From NCBI RefSeq assembly GCF_032854445.1, contig NC_088301.1:41907116-41971115 (forward strand): a stretch of DNA of 64,000 nucleotides, given 5' to 3'. The stretch's first letter is position 1. Each line of letters opens with the position of its first letter. The notes under the pieces were generated by a model that saw nothing but the letters and a program-made list of their open reading frames with translations, made no database searches and was not told the DNA's origin. The translations under genes and the position numbers were made by a program. Origin of the DNA: Liolophura sinensis. Lineage: Eukaryota > Mollusca > Polyplacophora > Chitonida > Chitonidae. Positions 36,646-47,800 of this stretch are shown here, one piece after another.

Positions 36646-37184
36646 TGATTTATTGAAGCAGGTACAAGGCTTGTGTCAGGAGGTGTCTTTCTGATCGAGC
36701 GTGTTTACTATGAACGTTACGGTAAAGGTGTAAAGTTGATTGAGTGAATTTTTACATGCTACAGCTTAAGAACTTTAAGGGCCACTGCTCATACGTTTTC
36801 AGGACAATTATATGTTACGCCCATTCAGACGTATCCACTATTCGCCTACCTCCAACCATTCACGTCGTCGTAGCTGAATAAACCATCAACACGTTGGAGA
36901 TGAAAAAGCCAATGGTTCCAAAGGTACCGCTGATCTGTACTAGCCTGCCACGTACGTGCGATGGGGCACACTCTGACACATACATAGGTAGGGTCATAGA
37001 TGATATACCTGTGGGGAAAGCCAAAGGTTCTAGATAATAACAGACTTACAATACAGAGAATTTCATTACAAATTGGCAGATGCTAATTACTTAACTCTCA
37101 AGAGTTCCATCATCACGAGTTAGCTTTAGAGAGATATACAGACATAAGAAAACTTTTGTACCCCAGATATTGTGTACTGTTCAG

Positions 37185-37410
37185 ATTGTGGCAAGCCCTT
37201 TCATTCGTGAAGACTATTCGTCGAGCTCAACAGGACCGTAACGCGGGATATATGCACAGCTGCGATCAAAACACAACTCAGTCATATTTTGAATAACGAT
37301 AAGGTATGAACAAGCATTATATATTTAGTTCTTTGCCAACTGTCATCCTGTCGTCGTCTCTCTTGTTTTACTCTCCATACTAGAGTCTTTTATATTTGGT
37401 GGTTTCTGTT
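37185..37410 (+). repeat. Mixed R3 and R2 fragments
   Basis: A fragment like the start of R3 (ATATATGCACAGCTGCGATC) is followed by one like the end of R2 (TTTGCCAACTGTCATCCTGT and TTTTACTCTCCATACTAGAG). It lies in intron 1 of copy D. Confidence 0.4.
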
Positions 37411-38548
37411 GACGTTGTTTTGCATGATTAATGTTTAAAATCAGTTTAGTCTGGTGCCCAGTGGGAATTAACCGCTGTTCAGAAAACCTTGTTCGAAACA
37501 ATATGAAAATGTGCTTTTTGATTAGTGAATCCATAGAGCTTGCCATGTACCAGCCCGTGGGTAGCTTACCATGAATGCTGAAAAGTCTGCTCAGCTCCTG
37601 ATGATAACTTGTAAATAAACAGAGGGTGAATTCCGCTCTTATTATATTGAAGGTTTTCACATTCTTTCCGCTCCAGTTTCCTCGATGTAAATTTGACGTC
37701 ACAAATGTATAAGTACATTTAAATCCATTACACTAAGGTTGTCAGTATAGCTGGGGAAAATCGACACAATAAAGAAACTGTCATATCCAAATGAAAACCC
37801 AAATATCTATACACTATTCACACTGTTGACACAACAGAAATAAGGCTAAATTCACAACACATCAATCGTGTTTGGAGCACTGTAACCAAAAAATTGTATC
37901 CATATCACAGGCATGAAATTCAACTATTATGATAATGTCTTAATTTTAAAATCTGGCAGGTATTCATGAGCTCAAATTAAGGAAAATCTGTGGCACACTG
38001 TGCATGTACCTATATGTAAAAAGCCATGAAGGTGAACTTTGTATTTAGATACAGCTTGATAAACTTCAAACTGCATAATGCAATCACATTTGTTTTAAAT
38101 CTAGGCGTCGAATACATGTACTAATCATCAACGATAAACGATCAACACAAACACCGTTTAACACATAGTACCAAAGTATATAAGATATCAAGTCATAGTC
38201 ATATAAAGAGATGCTGTCAAAAGTGATCAATTATCTCCTAAAGATTTCCATAAATGCGTAGTATACAAGTCTTTTCTATGGTAGTGTACATCATCATTGT
38301 TAAAGTTGTATATCTCAGCTGCACTTTGATTTCAGCTGTGCATATATTTACTAACATGATGTTATTCAACGCCATGCACATAAGAACCTCCCTAGGCGGA
38401 ATTTTAGAAAGTTATGAGAAGTTACGCCAGAGATTCTCGACCTGCAGTCACCAAAATTATACTCTTCGTAATATTTAATAAACTTAGACTAAATCAGTTT
38501 GGAGGAACATCCAAAGCGCAATAGTTTTTGAAGAAATAGACCATTATT

Positions 38549-39024
38549 GCAAAAGAAAGCTAAAATATGAAGTAAGGTTCATCATATAGACAACTTCAAA
38601 TTATGTATAAATATACTGTTTTACTTTTTTTTAGATTTTTGTGAAGAGAGTTAAAGCGGTTTAAACCTTTGAATTCTAGGGTGACCTTTAAGAGTTTAGA
38701 AACTCTGACGTCACTGGAAGTTTTTCCAACATTAATCACGACACTGAATGTTCTAATAACTCTTTTAAAACATAAGTAAAAGATTACTGAAATAATGTTC
38801 TCAAAAAAATTACTTCCGTCTGGTAAACATCTGGGAAAAAAGGTGATGTGACGTCCTAAATACCATCAGTGTGGACCATAGAGCCCCTCATAGACGGCAA
38901 ATATTTGATTGCCTTTCAACACTCTTAAAAAACATCTAAAGAAATAAATGAAAGTATTCTTGCACATGTTTTCAGTTGTCTGTGAGATGAACCTTAATTC
39001 ATATTTTAGGTTTCTTTTACTTTA
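38549..39024. mobile_element. Palindromic MITE, copy 2 (intron 1 of copy D)
   Basis: About 475 bp with long imperfect terminal inverted repeats. The left end, GCAAAAGAAAGCTAAAATAT, mirrors the right end, ATATTTTAGGTTTCTTTTAC, and both copies of this family share the same arms. A perfect TGACGTCA occurs at 38706-38713 and a one-base variant, TGACGTCC, at 38849-38856. There is no coding capacity. Confidence 0.75.
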
Positions 39025-39414
39025 TAGGACCTGTATAGGACCTTTGAGCTTAGTGCTTTCCAAAACGATAGTTAAGAATATCAAAATTGAAACTTATTAG
39101 GCATATCAAAATTGAAACCGCTCTTCTGAAGGTCACATGAAAGGAAACCAAAGTCGTCCTTGTACAGAGACGTAACCTGTGCCATCTGGGCAGTCTATAG
39201 CTATTAAAATATGTATGAGTTATTGAAAGTTAGCAGGTCAAATGAAAGCCAAACTGATGTAAACTGTCAAGAAGTCGAAATTCACCGTTACATTTAACCA
39301 TTTCCCAACTACATGTAGTCCTTTCATTGGTTTTACTATCCTTGGTGTGGTCTTTCCTATTTTATATCTGCTTCAACCCCAGACTTGGAAACTTTACATT
39401 TTTAAAAATTTATT

Positions 39415-39860
39415 ATTTATTAAATGTGATGACAACACAGCCTTTTGAGCAATTTTAGAAAAGAGACGTATAATACATTGTTATATTTTAATTCACTTCT
39501 CTTTACCTATTTCTGCTCAAGTCATGGTGCTGTAGGGGATGTAAAAGTTGATACTATTAAAGGATATACATGAAGAGTTAAAATAAAACCTTAGCTATCA
39601 CTTGTCAACTATCAATATAAAAGACTACAGCAAAGAGAGGAAAATCAGTGTAGTCACGACAGTGTGATGGTTGGCAAATGGTCACACGTATTAGTGGTGA
39701 AATCCATCAATTGTTCATACATACCGAATAGCAGCAACGTACACACCCTACAGTGCCATGGCTTAAGTAGAAGTTCAGAAAGTAATATGACGTTAGCTAC
39801 AATTACTCAAATGCTGTGATGTCATCAAATTTAATATACAATCGCATTAAAACTATGCAA
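39415..39860. repeat. Foldback repeat R2, inward-facing pair of arms
   Basis: A plus arm (about 39415-39640, with AAATGTGATGACAACACAG and GTCATGGTGCTGTAGGGG) is followed by a minus arm (about 39645-39855) holding the reverse counterparts, including CCATGGCTTAAGTAGAA and CAAATGCTGTGATGTCATCA. The whole could fold into a long hairpin. It lies in intron 1 of copy D. Confidence 0.6.
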
Positions 39861-39913
39861 AGGATCAGGCCTCGAGGATGCTTAGTCCATCATCAGAAAC
39901 CTGGTTTATTATT

Positions 39914-39984
39914 TCGTAACTTACTATTTATTCATTTATTTATTTGATTGGTATTTTACGCCGTAATCCAGAATATCGTAACTT
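39914..39984 (-). mobile_element. Short 5'-truncated SINE S1 near exon 1 of copy D
   Basis: Only the 3' end of the SINE is present (body 39923-39975), with TTATTTGATTGG and TTTTACGCCGTAAT on the plus strand. The flanking TCGTAACTT repeats at 39914-39922 and 39976-39984 form a 9-bp duplication. It ends 16 bp from the exon 1 donor of copy D. Confidence 0.75.
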
Positions 39985-40433
39985 TTTGTATACTACTTAC
40001 CTAGCCCAATTCCAACGACAATACGTCCCAAAAGCAAGTCAACCTTATCCCTGGCAACCCCGAGAACAACTGCACCAACGGCAAATAGTATACCAGAGAT
40101 TACACCGGAGTATTTTCGCCCAATCAGTTCGTTTAAAGGGCCGCCAATGAAGGCAAACACTGCTGCCACCCCTATCGTCACACTGACTATGGCCGACTCC
40201 CACACCACTGACAGGTTAAACTGTTTCTTAATTAACAGCATGGATCCCGAGACAACGCCGGTGTCGTAGCCGAAGAGGAACATCCCGACGGCCGAGAACC
40301 CTGTCAGGACTATGATGAAGCAGGTGATTTCGCCGTCAGTCCTCTTGCGCAACCCACGGTATTGTACGGTATGCTCATCGTACACGTCGGAGTCTCCAGT
40401 CCCGGGCTGCAGAAGCGGGGACCGACTGGCCAT

Positions 40434-41568
40434 GTTGTAAACGTTCTTTCTATCCTCGCCTTCAGTCTCACGTCAACTAGCACATATCCCCAATTCTCAC
40501 CACACTCTCACAAGTCTTTACGTCTGAATTGGTCGGAAACTATTGGCGCCATTTATATGGTGAAACGTGGAAATTACCAACTCGAGCTCTCTATGTAAAT
40601 ATACGAGAATTTTCCAGCTGTGCATGCCAGCTCTCCACCCTGTATACTGTGTACTAGAAAAGGCGGCTTTGCTCAGTATGTTAGTAACATCCTGTGAGCT
40701 TAGATCGACCTAATTTTATCTACGTGATTAAACCATGCATATCGTATGTTAGGGCAAGTGTGTCTTGTCTGGTTAAAACTTTACCACACGACGTTGTGCT
40801 GCAGTCGATCTATATGTGTCATAATTAAGGTCACATGAGTATTACCACGTATATGCAAAAGTTTGTATAGTAACGCATACCATTAACGTATGTTACGGTA
40901 ATAAATAGTCTACTGATCTACCAAAACATCAAGATTCTGGGATTTCACATCTCATGTTTGTGTTGTTATTGTCGTCATTATCATGGTTATACTCTGTACG
41001 TCTTTAATTATATTTTATATAGAAAACACAACAGACCTTACTGATGTGAGTGAAAATAGAATCTTAAACCCTCTATTTGTAGACAAACCATTAACTCAAC
41101 TCTTAAAGCAGAATAAAGCCTGAAACCATGACATGATTGATGGGATGCTAGATAAAATCTACCTTGCAGTACATACATTCGAATATGCAGAACTCTTTTT
41201 TACTTATTGTTTAATAATAAACTAAAATATATAGGTAATTATGCAACACGTATGTTAGAAAAAGATTTGAGATTAAGTGCCTCTTATAGTCGCTTTATTT
41301 TGTACGAAATGTCAAGATCAAACCAAACTGTTCTGTCAAAAAAGGTGCTTCTAAAACGAGCTGATTAACCCATGATTTCCAGTGTTAGTGGTATGGAAAG
41401 TGGATGAATCACAAGTAGAGATATGTTGGCTGATAGCGGCCATTTTCACACGGTTCCATGATAACAGCTGAACTGCATCTACCCTTCTTGATGATTGGCT
41501 GTGGCTCTCCTATTACACTACAATGCTGTATGTTTGCCTGTCCAAAACCTGCCCCACATACATTTATT
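40434..41568. other. Upstream of copy D, no gene seen
   Basis: The TATA-like element at 40551 is the only feature noted. No other coding or repeat pattern is recognised. Confidence 0.4.
40551..40557 (-). promoter_or_regulatory. TATA-like element upstream of copy D
   Basis: TATAAAT on the minus strand lies about 120 bp before the ATG of copy D at 40433, within CACCATATAAATGGCGCC. The spacing would allow a 5' UTR of about 90 bases. This is a motif match only. Confidence 0.35.
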
Positions 41569-41672
41569 TGAGGAAGCCAGCATGAGCTGGACTTGAACTC
41601 ACAGCGACCGCATTGGTGAGAGGCTCCTTGGTCATTACGCTGCGCTAGCGCGCTAACCGACTGAGCCACGAT
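41569..41672 (-). mobile_element. SINE S1 head fragment
   Basis: It holds the tRNA-like head and start of the body (minus strand), with the complement of GCGCTAGCGCAGCGTAATG and AGTTCAAGTCCAGCTCATG. The 3' half and tail are missing, so this copy has been truncated after insertion or by rearrangement. Confidence 0.75.
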
Positions 41673-42544
41673 CTAAGAAAACAGCTTTACCATTCAATTT
41701 CTTAAAAATTCTAACCATATTTTGAGGTCTTTGAGGTGATAGAAGTAATATTTCTTTCTCCAATTAAACCCATACAGATGCCACTGTGCAAGGTCGACTG
41801 GTATTATCTTGAATGCGTCTGTAAAATCTGCTTTACATAGCCAGGTCCCTGTACCAAATTCACTAATCTTACATGTAGCCTGGTCTAAATGAATATATTT
41901 GAGTGAGAATTACTCCTTGTCAATTAGACTATTGACACTAGGATGAAACTCATTGCTGTGGGGTCACGTATGAGCCTTTTCTTACCTGAATATTTTCCAG
42001 TGGCTATACCAATTGGGTTAACTCTCTAAGTTTGTAAAGGAGGTTAACGAAAAGGCCCAGTAGCATACCCTTTCGTTACTTCATGTTCAGCTAATGTAGT
42101 GACTATTAAATTCCTACATTCAAACGTTTCTTGAGGCAAGTTATTAACGCCGGGGCCAAACACAAATGTCTAGACTTGACAGCAAATAATTGAAAAAATT
42201 CTTATCTGGGTGTTCCTTCAAATTTAACTCTAAGTTGCTCACATTTATTACCGTAGAAACTGGTGAATGTACATCTACTGTTGGATTTAACTTGTCCTAA
42301 AACTCGATCATCATTTCATTTCATTGTCAAATCTTTGAATGATTTGAATCCTGTTTAATACCCTCCATGGGCCATTTGCTGGGGGGGGGGGGCATATTTA
42401 CATGCATGTAGAAATTTACAGTGTGACCTTGTACAACCTTCGTCACTGTGGTTGTTACAAACTTCTCTGTTATTAATATTGGCTCTGCTTCTACTCAAAA
42501 TGTCGATACCACCTATGCCTTGACTTGAACTGTAATGGTTATTC
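41673..42544. other. Non-coding, nothing recognised
   Basis: Apart from a 12-base poly(G) tract at 42381-42392 there is no recognised feature. Confidence 0.4.
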
Positions 42545-43576
42545 TTAACCTCCCATCATTTGAGCAGCAACTGTTGCTGTTAGATTTGCTCTGGCTAGTA
42601 GTTTGAAGAAAAAAGTGAGTGACATGATTTCAACAATGATCCGAGTATCCAGTCCTTGCCTGCAATGAGGAACAGTTTCACAAGTCACGTTATTATACGT
42701 GGTAAATACAACGATTAATTCACATAGAGATACTTTCCATTGGAGTCTAGGGTCACTCTTAAGTTGGAAAGTTTCTCCCTTACTACTGACCATAACTCTA
42801 GACACATCAAGCTCACCCACAAACAGTAACGTTAAATCGACATCTTTACTTTGAATTATGGCCCAAAGAAGATCAGGTGAGAGAGTTCCAATGTTCGATA
42901 AATCCTCTGAAGAATATCCCTTCTCCTGGGTGGCCCTGAAAATGTCATTCTCACTGGTGTAAGTCCCCTCGAAGTGGCGCTTAAGGGTGTCTGTTGGAAC
43001 CTGGCTACTGATTCGCGTAGGGCCTCAATCTCCTTCCTCATATCATTAACACATACATTTTCATATCGGGAATAAATAGTGGCGGAATTACCATCTCGCA
43101 CACCATCCGCAGAAGCTAATCTGTGACCTCCGTCTGAATCCTGTCCATCCTCTGACTCTCTGGCATATCTGGGGGTCCCTGGTGTGCTGTTCTCAACTAG
43201 AGCTGTCACTTGCCTGGTCCATACTGGTTGTGTTGCTTGTATGCTGTACTGGTACATGTAGATCATCTTTTCTTCTCGTTTGATCAGCCTGTCAGACCCT
43301 GCTAGATACGATACTGGTATTGAGTCCAGTGTTGTCTTTCTGCAAAGTCATCAGACATAGGCCTACTTCAGAAAACCCATAAAACGGCACCCATACACCT
43401 ATTTGTCTCAGATTCCTCTTCAACTCACAAATTGTCCAGTTTGCAGACCTATATGGATACCATATATGAGGCCGGGCATCTACATGTAGGCCTACACTGG
43501 TTGCCGTTGTTGTTGCACCTGACCTTTTTCTGTGCACTCTCCGAGCGTGGTTGAGATATGAAGCAGTTATCCTCAT
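42545..43576 (-). mobile_element. Broken gag-like or mobile-element reading frames (fossil)
   Basis: Three adjacent minus-strand open frames (43576-43292, 43266-42856, 42820-42545) probably come from one old element. The second has a possible coiled coil (NDMRKEIEALRESVARF). The third has an LQWKVSLCELIVVFTTY stretch reminiscent of a gag-like protein found beside tyrosine-recombinase retroelements of marine invertebrates. The family is uncertain. The copy is broken and no terminal repeats are seen. Confidence 0.35.
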
Positions 43577-43899
43577 GTCACTGAAGTCTAAACTAGGAAT
43601 TTGAATTTGAAGCTATAGGAACTTTGAGAAGTAAGCTTGTGTTCACTGAGATTGCATTTTAATTAGCCTTGGATCTCCTGATTGGGCAACTAATGTGTAG
43701 CATCTTGGGATTGTGATTGGGAGTGTGAAATACATTATATTTGAACATCACTTTTGAAATTATTCCATTTTATTAGCTGAAAGGGCAGCCTTTTGATTGG
43801 GCTGTACCCAGTACACTGTGGCATTATAAACAGCATTCAGTCCATTGAATTTCATATATTGTTATCGTCAACTTATATACTAGCATGGTAGGCCTACAC

Positions 43900-44005
43900 A
43901 GTTTGAAGACTGATTTCACTCATTTGCCTAGAACATATTTTGCGTCTTTCGAACATCATTGAAAATTGTTGACTGCCTCTCTTTGTATGATTCCTTCCTA
44001 TCGAC
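43900..44005 (+). repeat. Interspersed repeat family R3 fragment
   Basis: It shares GACTGATTTCACTCATTTGC, CATCATTGAAAATTGTTGAC and TGTATGATTCCTTCCTATC with other R3 copies. It sits just upstream of an LTR-element fossil. Confidence 0.5.
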
Positions 44006-45110
44006 AGTTGTCAAGTCTAATTATGAAAAACTACACTGAAAATGGTTGGCCTAAGGAAATGAAACAAACACGACCTAAAGCAAAATCAATTTACGCAATC
44101 CGACATGAACTTCCTGTTCACAAAGATGTAATTTACCGCTCTGAAAGAATAGCTGTAACAGAGAATCTCCCCCCAGTTGATTCAAATTGCATACGCTCAT
44201 CACCAAGGTATAATACGCACAAAACAGTTGCGCCAGCTATGTTAGTGATTATGTACAAACAAGTATATGATGTTATACACAACTGTCAAGTTTGGCAATA
44301 ACATTATAAAACAGCTTTCAATGACAATAGTCCATTACAACCACTTTTCATAACTACGCGTTGGTCAAAATTAGGCATTGACATTGTTCGTCTGTACGCG
44401 TCAAATAGTTTCAGTTGAAGTTATTATCGACGTCTTGAAGACAATTAGATTCCCGACGATATTGTCACAGATCACCGTACTCAATTCGAGAAAGAGGAAT
44501 CAAACATTCGTATTCCACAATCTAACAAGCATGCAGTGAAACCGAACGTTTTAGCAAAGTGTTTAAATGAGTCAATCCAAACCACCAAACTTAAACAACG
44601 GCCAGTGAAGAAATAAGTTCAAGAATTTCTTGCTATCTACGATGTACACCTCATACGGCAACAGGTGATGAACCTTCCATATTGTTACTATATTGTTACT
44701 GTTGTTGTATATTGTTACACGTGTACCAACAAAGACACTGACCACTAGAAGAGATACACAAGTGCAAAAGTGTTAGTCGAGAATCCAGGGCATGTACCAA
44801 AAGGTCAAATGAAGTTTTCAGACCCATTGGGAATTATGCCTAAAATACGTTCAAGAAACTATAAGACTTCAGATGGTAAAACTTGGAACATTCAACGTTT
44901 AGCAACGTTTAGTAACGTTTACTGTACATCTTGAATGTTGTAAGAGCGTGTCCAAAACTCTCAACTGTTATTGTTAGATTTTTGTGATGTGAATAACAAC
45001 ATTCCTGTCCAGCTTAGAAACGCGCGTCCAGTAAGACGAAGACAAGCTCCTGGTTGGTTGAATGATTATGTTAGATATTGGTTTGTGTACATTAACTGTT
45101 AGAGTCAGAA
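44006..45110 (+). mobile_element. Ty3/gypsy-like LTR retrotransposon fossil, integrase region
   Basis: Translated pieces resemble the spacer and integrase part of a Ty3/gypsy pol: a GWP...IYAIRHELPVHKDVIYR block (N-terminal integrase region), a weaker core entry, and an end block with YKTSDGKTW and RPVRRRQAPGWL typical of the region after the integrase. The element is broken, with multiple breaks. No LTRs, gag or reverse transcriptase are recognised beside it. It looks old. Confidence 0.6.
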
Positions 45111-45375
45111 AATGTGAGGATGATTAATCCCAAACAAGTTAAACCATGTATTGCTACTAAAATTAATGCGTACACTCAGCTTTATAATTCCAGAGTTTGT
45201 GCAGATTATTAATTAATTTCTTCATATTATCAAATGTTATTCTAGTTTTGAGTTAAATAACGTTGTCATATATAACTTACGCCTTTAAAAGGAGAATATT
45301 GTATCCTGAATAGCTATCGCTATGTGATATATTTCATGGTAAGTTGAGAGTGACCTCCCCTTGTCTTACGCAGCT

Positions 45376-45771
45376 CGGATCCCTGAGGAGTGAGTGAGTG
45401 AGTGCTTGGGGTTTAACGTCGTACTCAACAATTTTTCAGTCATATGACGACGAAGGAATCATTAGGGTGCATGTACGTGTAATGTGCCTCCTTGTTGCAG
45501 GACGGATTTCCACCGCTCTTTTATTTAGTGCTGCTTCACTGAGACGACTTACCGAAGGCAAGTAAGGCGCCCCGCCCGAGCCATTATACTGATACGGGTC
45601 AACCAGTCGTTGCACTATCCCCTTCATGCTGAACGCCAAGCGAGGAAGTTACAACTTCCTCTATTAAAGTCTTAGGTGTGACTCGATCAAGGATTGATCC
45701 TGGATCTACCGGTCCCGAAGCGGACGCTCTACCAACTGTGCTATCCGGGCCGGTCGGACGGATCCCTGAGG
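45376..45771 (-). mobile_element. Full-length SINE of a second family (S2)
   Basis: The body at 45389-45758 reads on the minus strand. It has a tRNA-like head with GGATAGCACAGTTGGTAGAG and CGGTAGATCCAGGATCAATC, a long body, and a tail with TTGAGTACGACGTTAAACC and repeated ACTC. A perfect 13-bp duplication, CGGATCCCTGAGG, lies at 45376-45388 and 45759-45771. The head and tail differ from S1, although both tails share a GAGTACG-CGT-AAAC pattern, which hints at use of the same or related LINE machinery. Confidence 0.85.
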
Positions 45772-46284
45772 GAGAGAGCCGCTAATTGTACACAATGGCT
45801 GGAGTTGTATTTACACTGTTCAAGAAATAGTCCTTGAAATCAATTCCACTGGGTTGTCCTTGTCAATATTATGCATTCCAATACAACAGATACAAGTGCA
45901 TTAAATCAGTTTTCCGTGGTCACCCCTGAAACATTGGGTGGGCATCCTTAAGGCTAGGTTCATAAATCCAGGGCTTTATCCAAGGTGATTCACCTAGGCT
46001 ACCTCAGTGGACCCAGGACTTTGTCGTGGCTACCCTTCTAACCTGATGCCTATCTGACTCATGCGTGGATGGGTAGTGGCAGCTTTTCCAAGGGAGTCTG
46101 CAGATATGTAGACTAATTTTATGAATAAAGGTATTACATATTTTTTGTCACATCTTGTGACTAATTTATTTTAGATAAATGTTTTACACATATTTGAGTC
46201 CCCATAAACAAAATACTGTATAAATTAATTTCCTCCACCTGCTACAAGCATAAATCAGACCGCCGTCGTCTAAGTGAAAAACTG

Positions 46285-46545
46285 TGGATTACGTCTTTTA
46301 ATGTAAAGCGCTATAGCATGGTGAATCAAACAAGAGCAGTGACGACAGTGTAATAGTTGGGGAATAATCACAAGTATTACCGGTGAAATCCAGTTACGGA
46401 TCTAAAATAAAAGTTGATGCTGATGATACAATAGTAGCAACTTACATGTCCCTTAGCGCCATGACTAAGCAGCTGGGTTAGTTGTAATTTTTGGACTAGG
46501 ATGTACTCAAGTGATGTGTTGTTATTATATTCTGGTCACGTGCTC
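46285..46545 (-). repeat. Foldback repeat R2, single arm
   Basis: A minus-oriented arm with the R2 blocks in reverse: AGCAGTGACGACAGTGTAAT, ATTACCGGTGAAATCCAG, then TTAGCGCCATGACTAAGC. Confidence 0.5.
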
Positions 46546-47639
46546 ACAATTCGGCGCATATAAACTTTTTGATAAGACATTCGATAGTAGTGAGAAATAC
46601 CTGATATATTGACCAGAAATTTCCTCACGGACATCTTCTTTTACAACCCTGTAGAAATACACCAGACACTCAATGTCGAACACAGCTTTTCAGACTATAT
46701 AAGAACAAGAATATCCTCGATTATGTTGGTCCCCGCTTCAGTGACCCATTATGATAAGCACATTACTCGAGTATTGTATATGATCCTGTCGCCATCCCAG
46801 GCACACTAGGCCTACACGAAAAATCACTGGCGATTTTGATTCCAACATCAAACATGTTCTGATATCGAACACAGTCGCCAGTTCTGAAAATTGCAGTCGC
46901 TAGACCGGGAACACTTTACGACCTTCGGCTCTTCGCTAGATGACTATCAAAAATTGCGTGGTTTGCAGTGGGCTGTACAATCTCGCGAAAAAAACAGAAC
47001 GGCCTAGTCTCTAACGCAAAGACGTTTCTGTGTACTAAATTTTTCTAAGAGGATCCTGAAAAAAAAGATCTCATTTGCGCCTTTCTGTTCTCTTCGGTGT
47101 TATAAGGTTTTAACCCTTAAGTTAACTGACAGAAACACAATTCTTTGCAGAGGCCGTGACAACATGATTCGTGGTCAACTGGCATACGTCTTAATTGTGT
47201 GTCTTGTGACCAAAACAAGCTTCTACTTTATGACAATATTCAACCAGAAGTGCATGCCCGGTGCATGTACCATGTAGGTAGACAAGCAGGTAGGTCCCGG
47301 GTATTCATCAAGACGTGCCATACCATGACATTATTTACCACCAATGGGTAACAAAACAAGCGAGACCAAAACTAACATCCCGTGACGAAGAAAAGTTTTA
47401 AATCAAGGTTACTTACTTTGAAGGAGGCGAACACCAGCTGGTTATCAGAGCGGCTTGTGAAGTTTGAATTTCGTTGGAAGCAGATGACACAAAAACAAGG
47501 TCACACGCGACTGATGACATCCGGCCTCCTGGCAGGTCTGTATCTGTTTTTGTGTGAACACGACTACAAGCAGAGCTTATTAAAGAGTGATATTTGTCAA
47601 ACACGATCATTCTCATTCTCGGTATACTGATGGTTTGCA

Positions 47640-47800
47640 GACTTTAATCAAGTCGCATACAGCAAGACTTTGAAAGGCCTAACTGACGTAAAACTAACAA
47701 GAGGCTGTGTTTCACCGGTTACATGTACGTGTGATCTATCACACTGTCATTGCTGCTCTAGTTTTTCTCTCTCTGCTGTACGTCTTAATTATATACATCA
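47640..47800 (+). repeat. Foldback repeat R2, single arm
   Basis: R2 end blocks in plus orientation: ACAAGAGGCTGTGTTTCACC, GTGATCTATCACACTGTCAT and CTCTGCTGTACGTCTTAATT. Confidence 0.5.

Larger units (their letters stand above)
32144..40433 (-). pseudogene. SLC2A13: Proton/myo-inositol cotransporter-like (HMIT), copy D, probable pseudogene
   Basis: All nine HMIT exons are recognised on the minus strand: 40433-40001, 37008-36850, 36282-36080, 35694-35586, 34268-34105, 33537-33432, 33234-32996, 32731-32579 and 32269-32144. Splice sites are GT-AG, and exons 1, 3-6 and 8 are open. Motifs include [39 protein letters not shown] and PETKGKS. The frame is lost in three exons. Exon 2 lacks one base before the conserved VDG...SY helix start; exon 7 lacks single bases near the Cys motif and before GRCSEA and has lost the usual CCAG before its donor; exon 9 has one extra C in AAGTCCCTTAGAAG. 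Without these changes the product would be about 565 residues. Either the copy is a young pseudogene or the assembly has indel errors here; several breaks fall in short base runs. It is closest in exon lengths to copy C, which it faces tail to tail. Confidence 0.8.

Noticed and set aside
47382-47630. 82-codon plus-strand frame as a gene
   Set aside because: There is no domain or signal peptide, and it lies in repeat-rich spacer.
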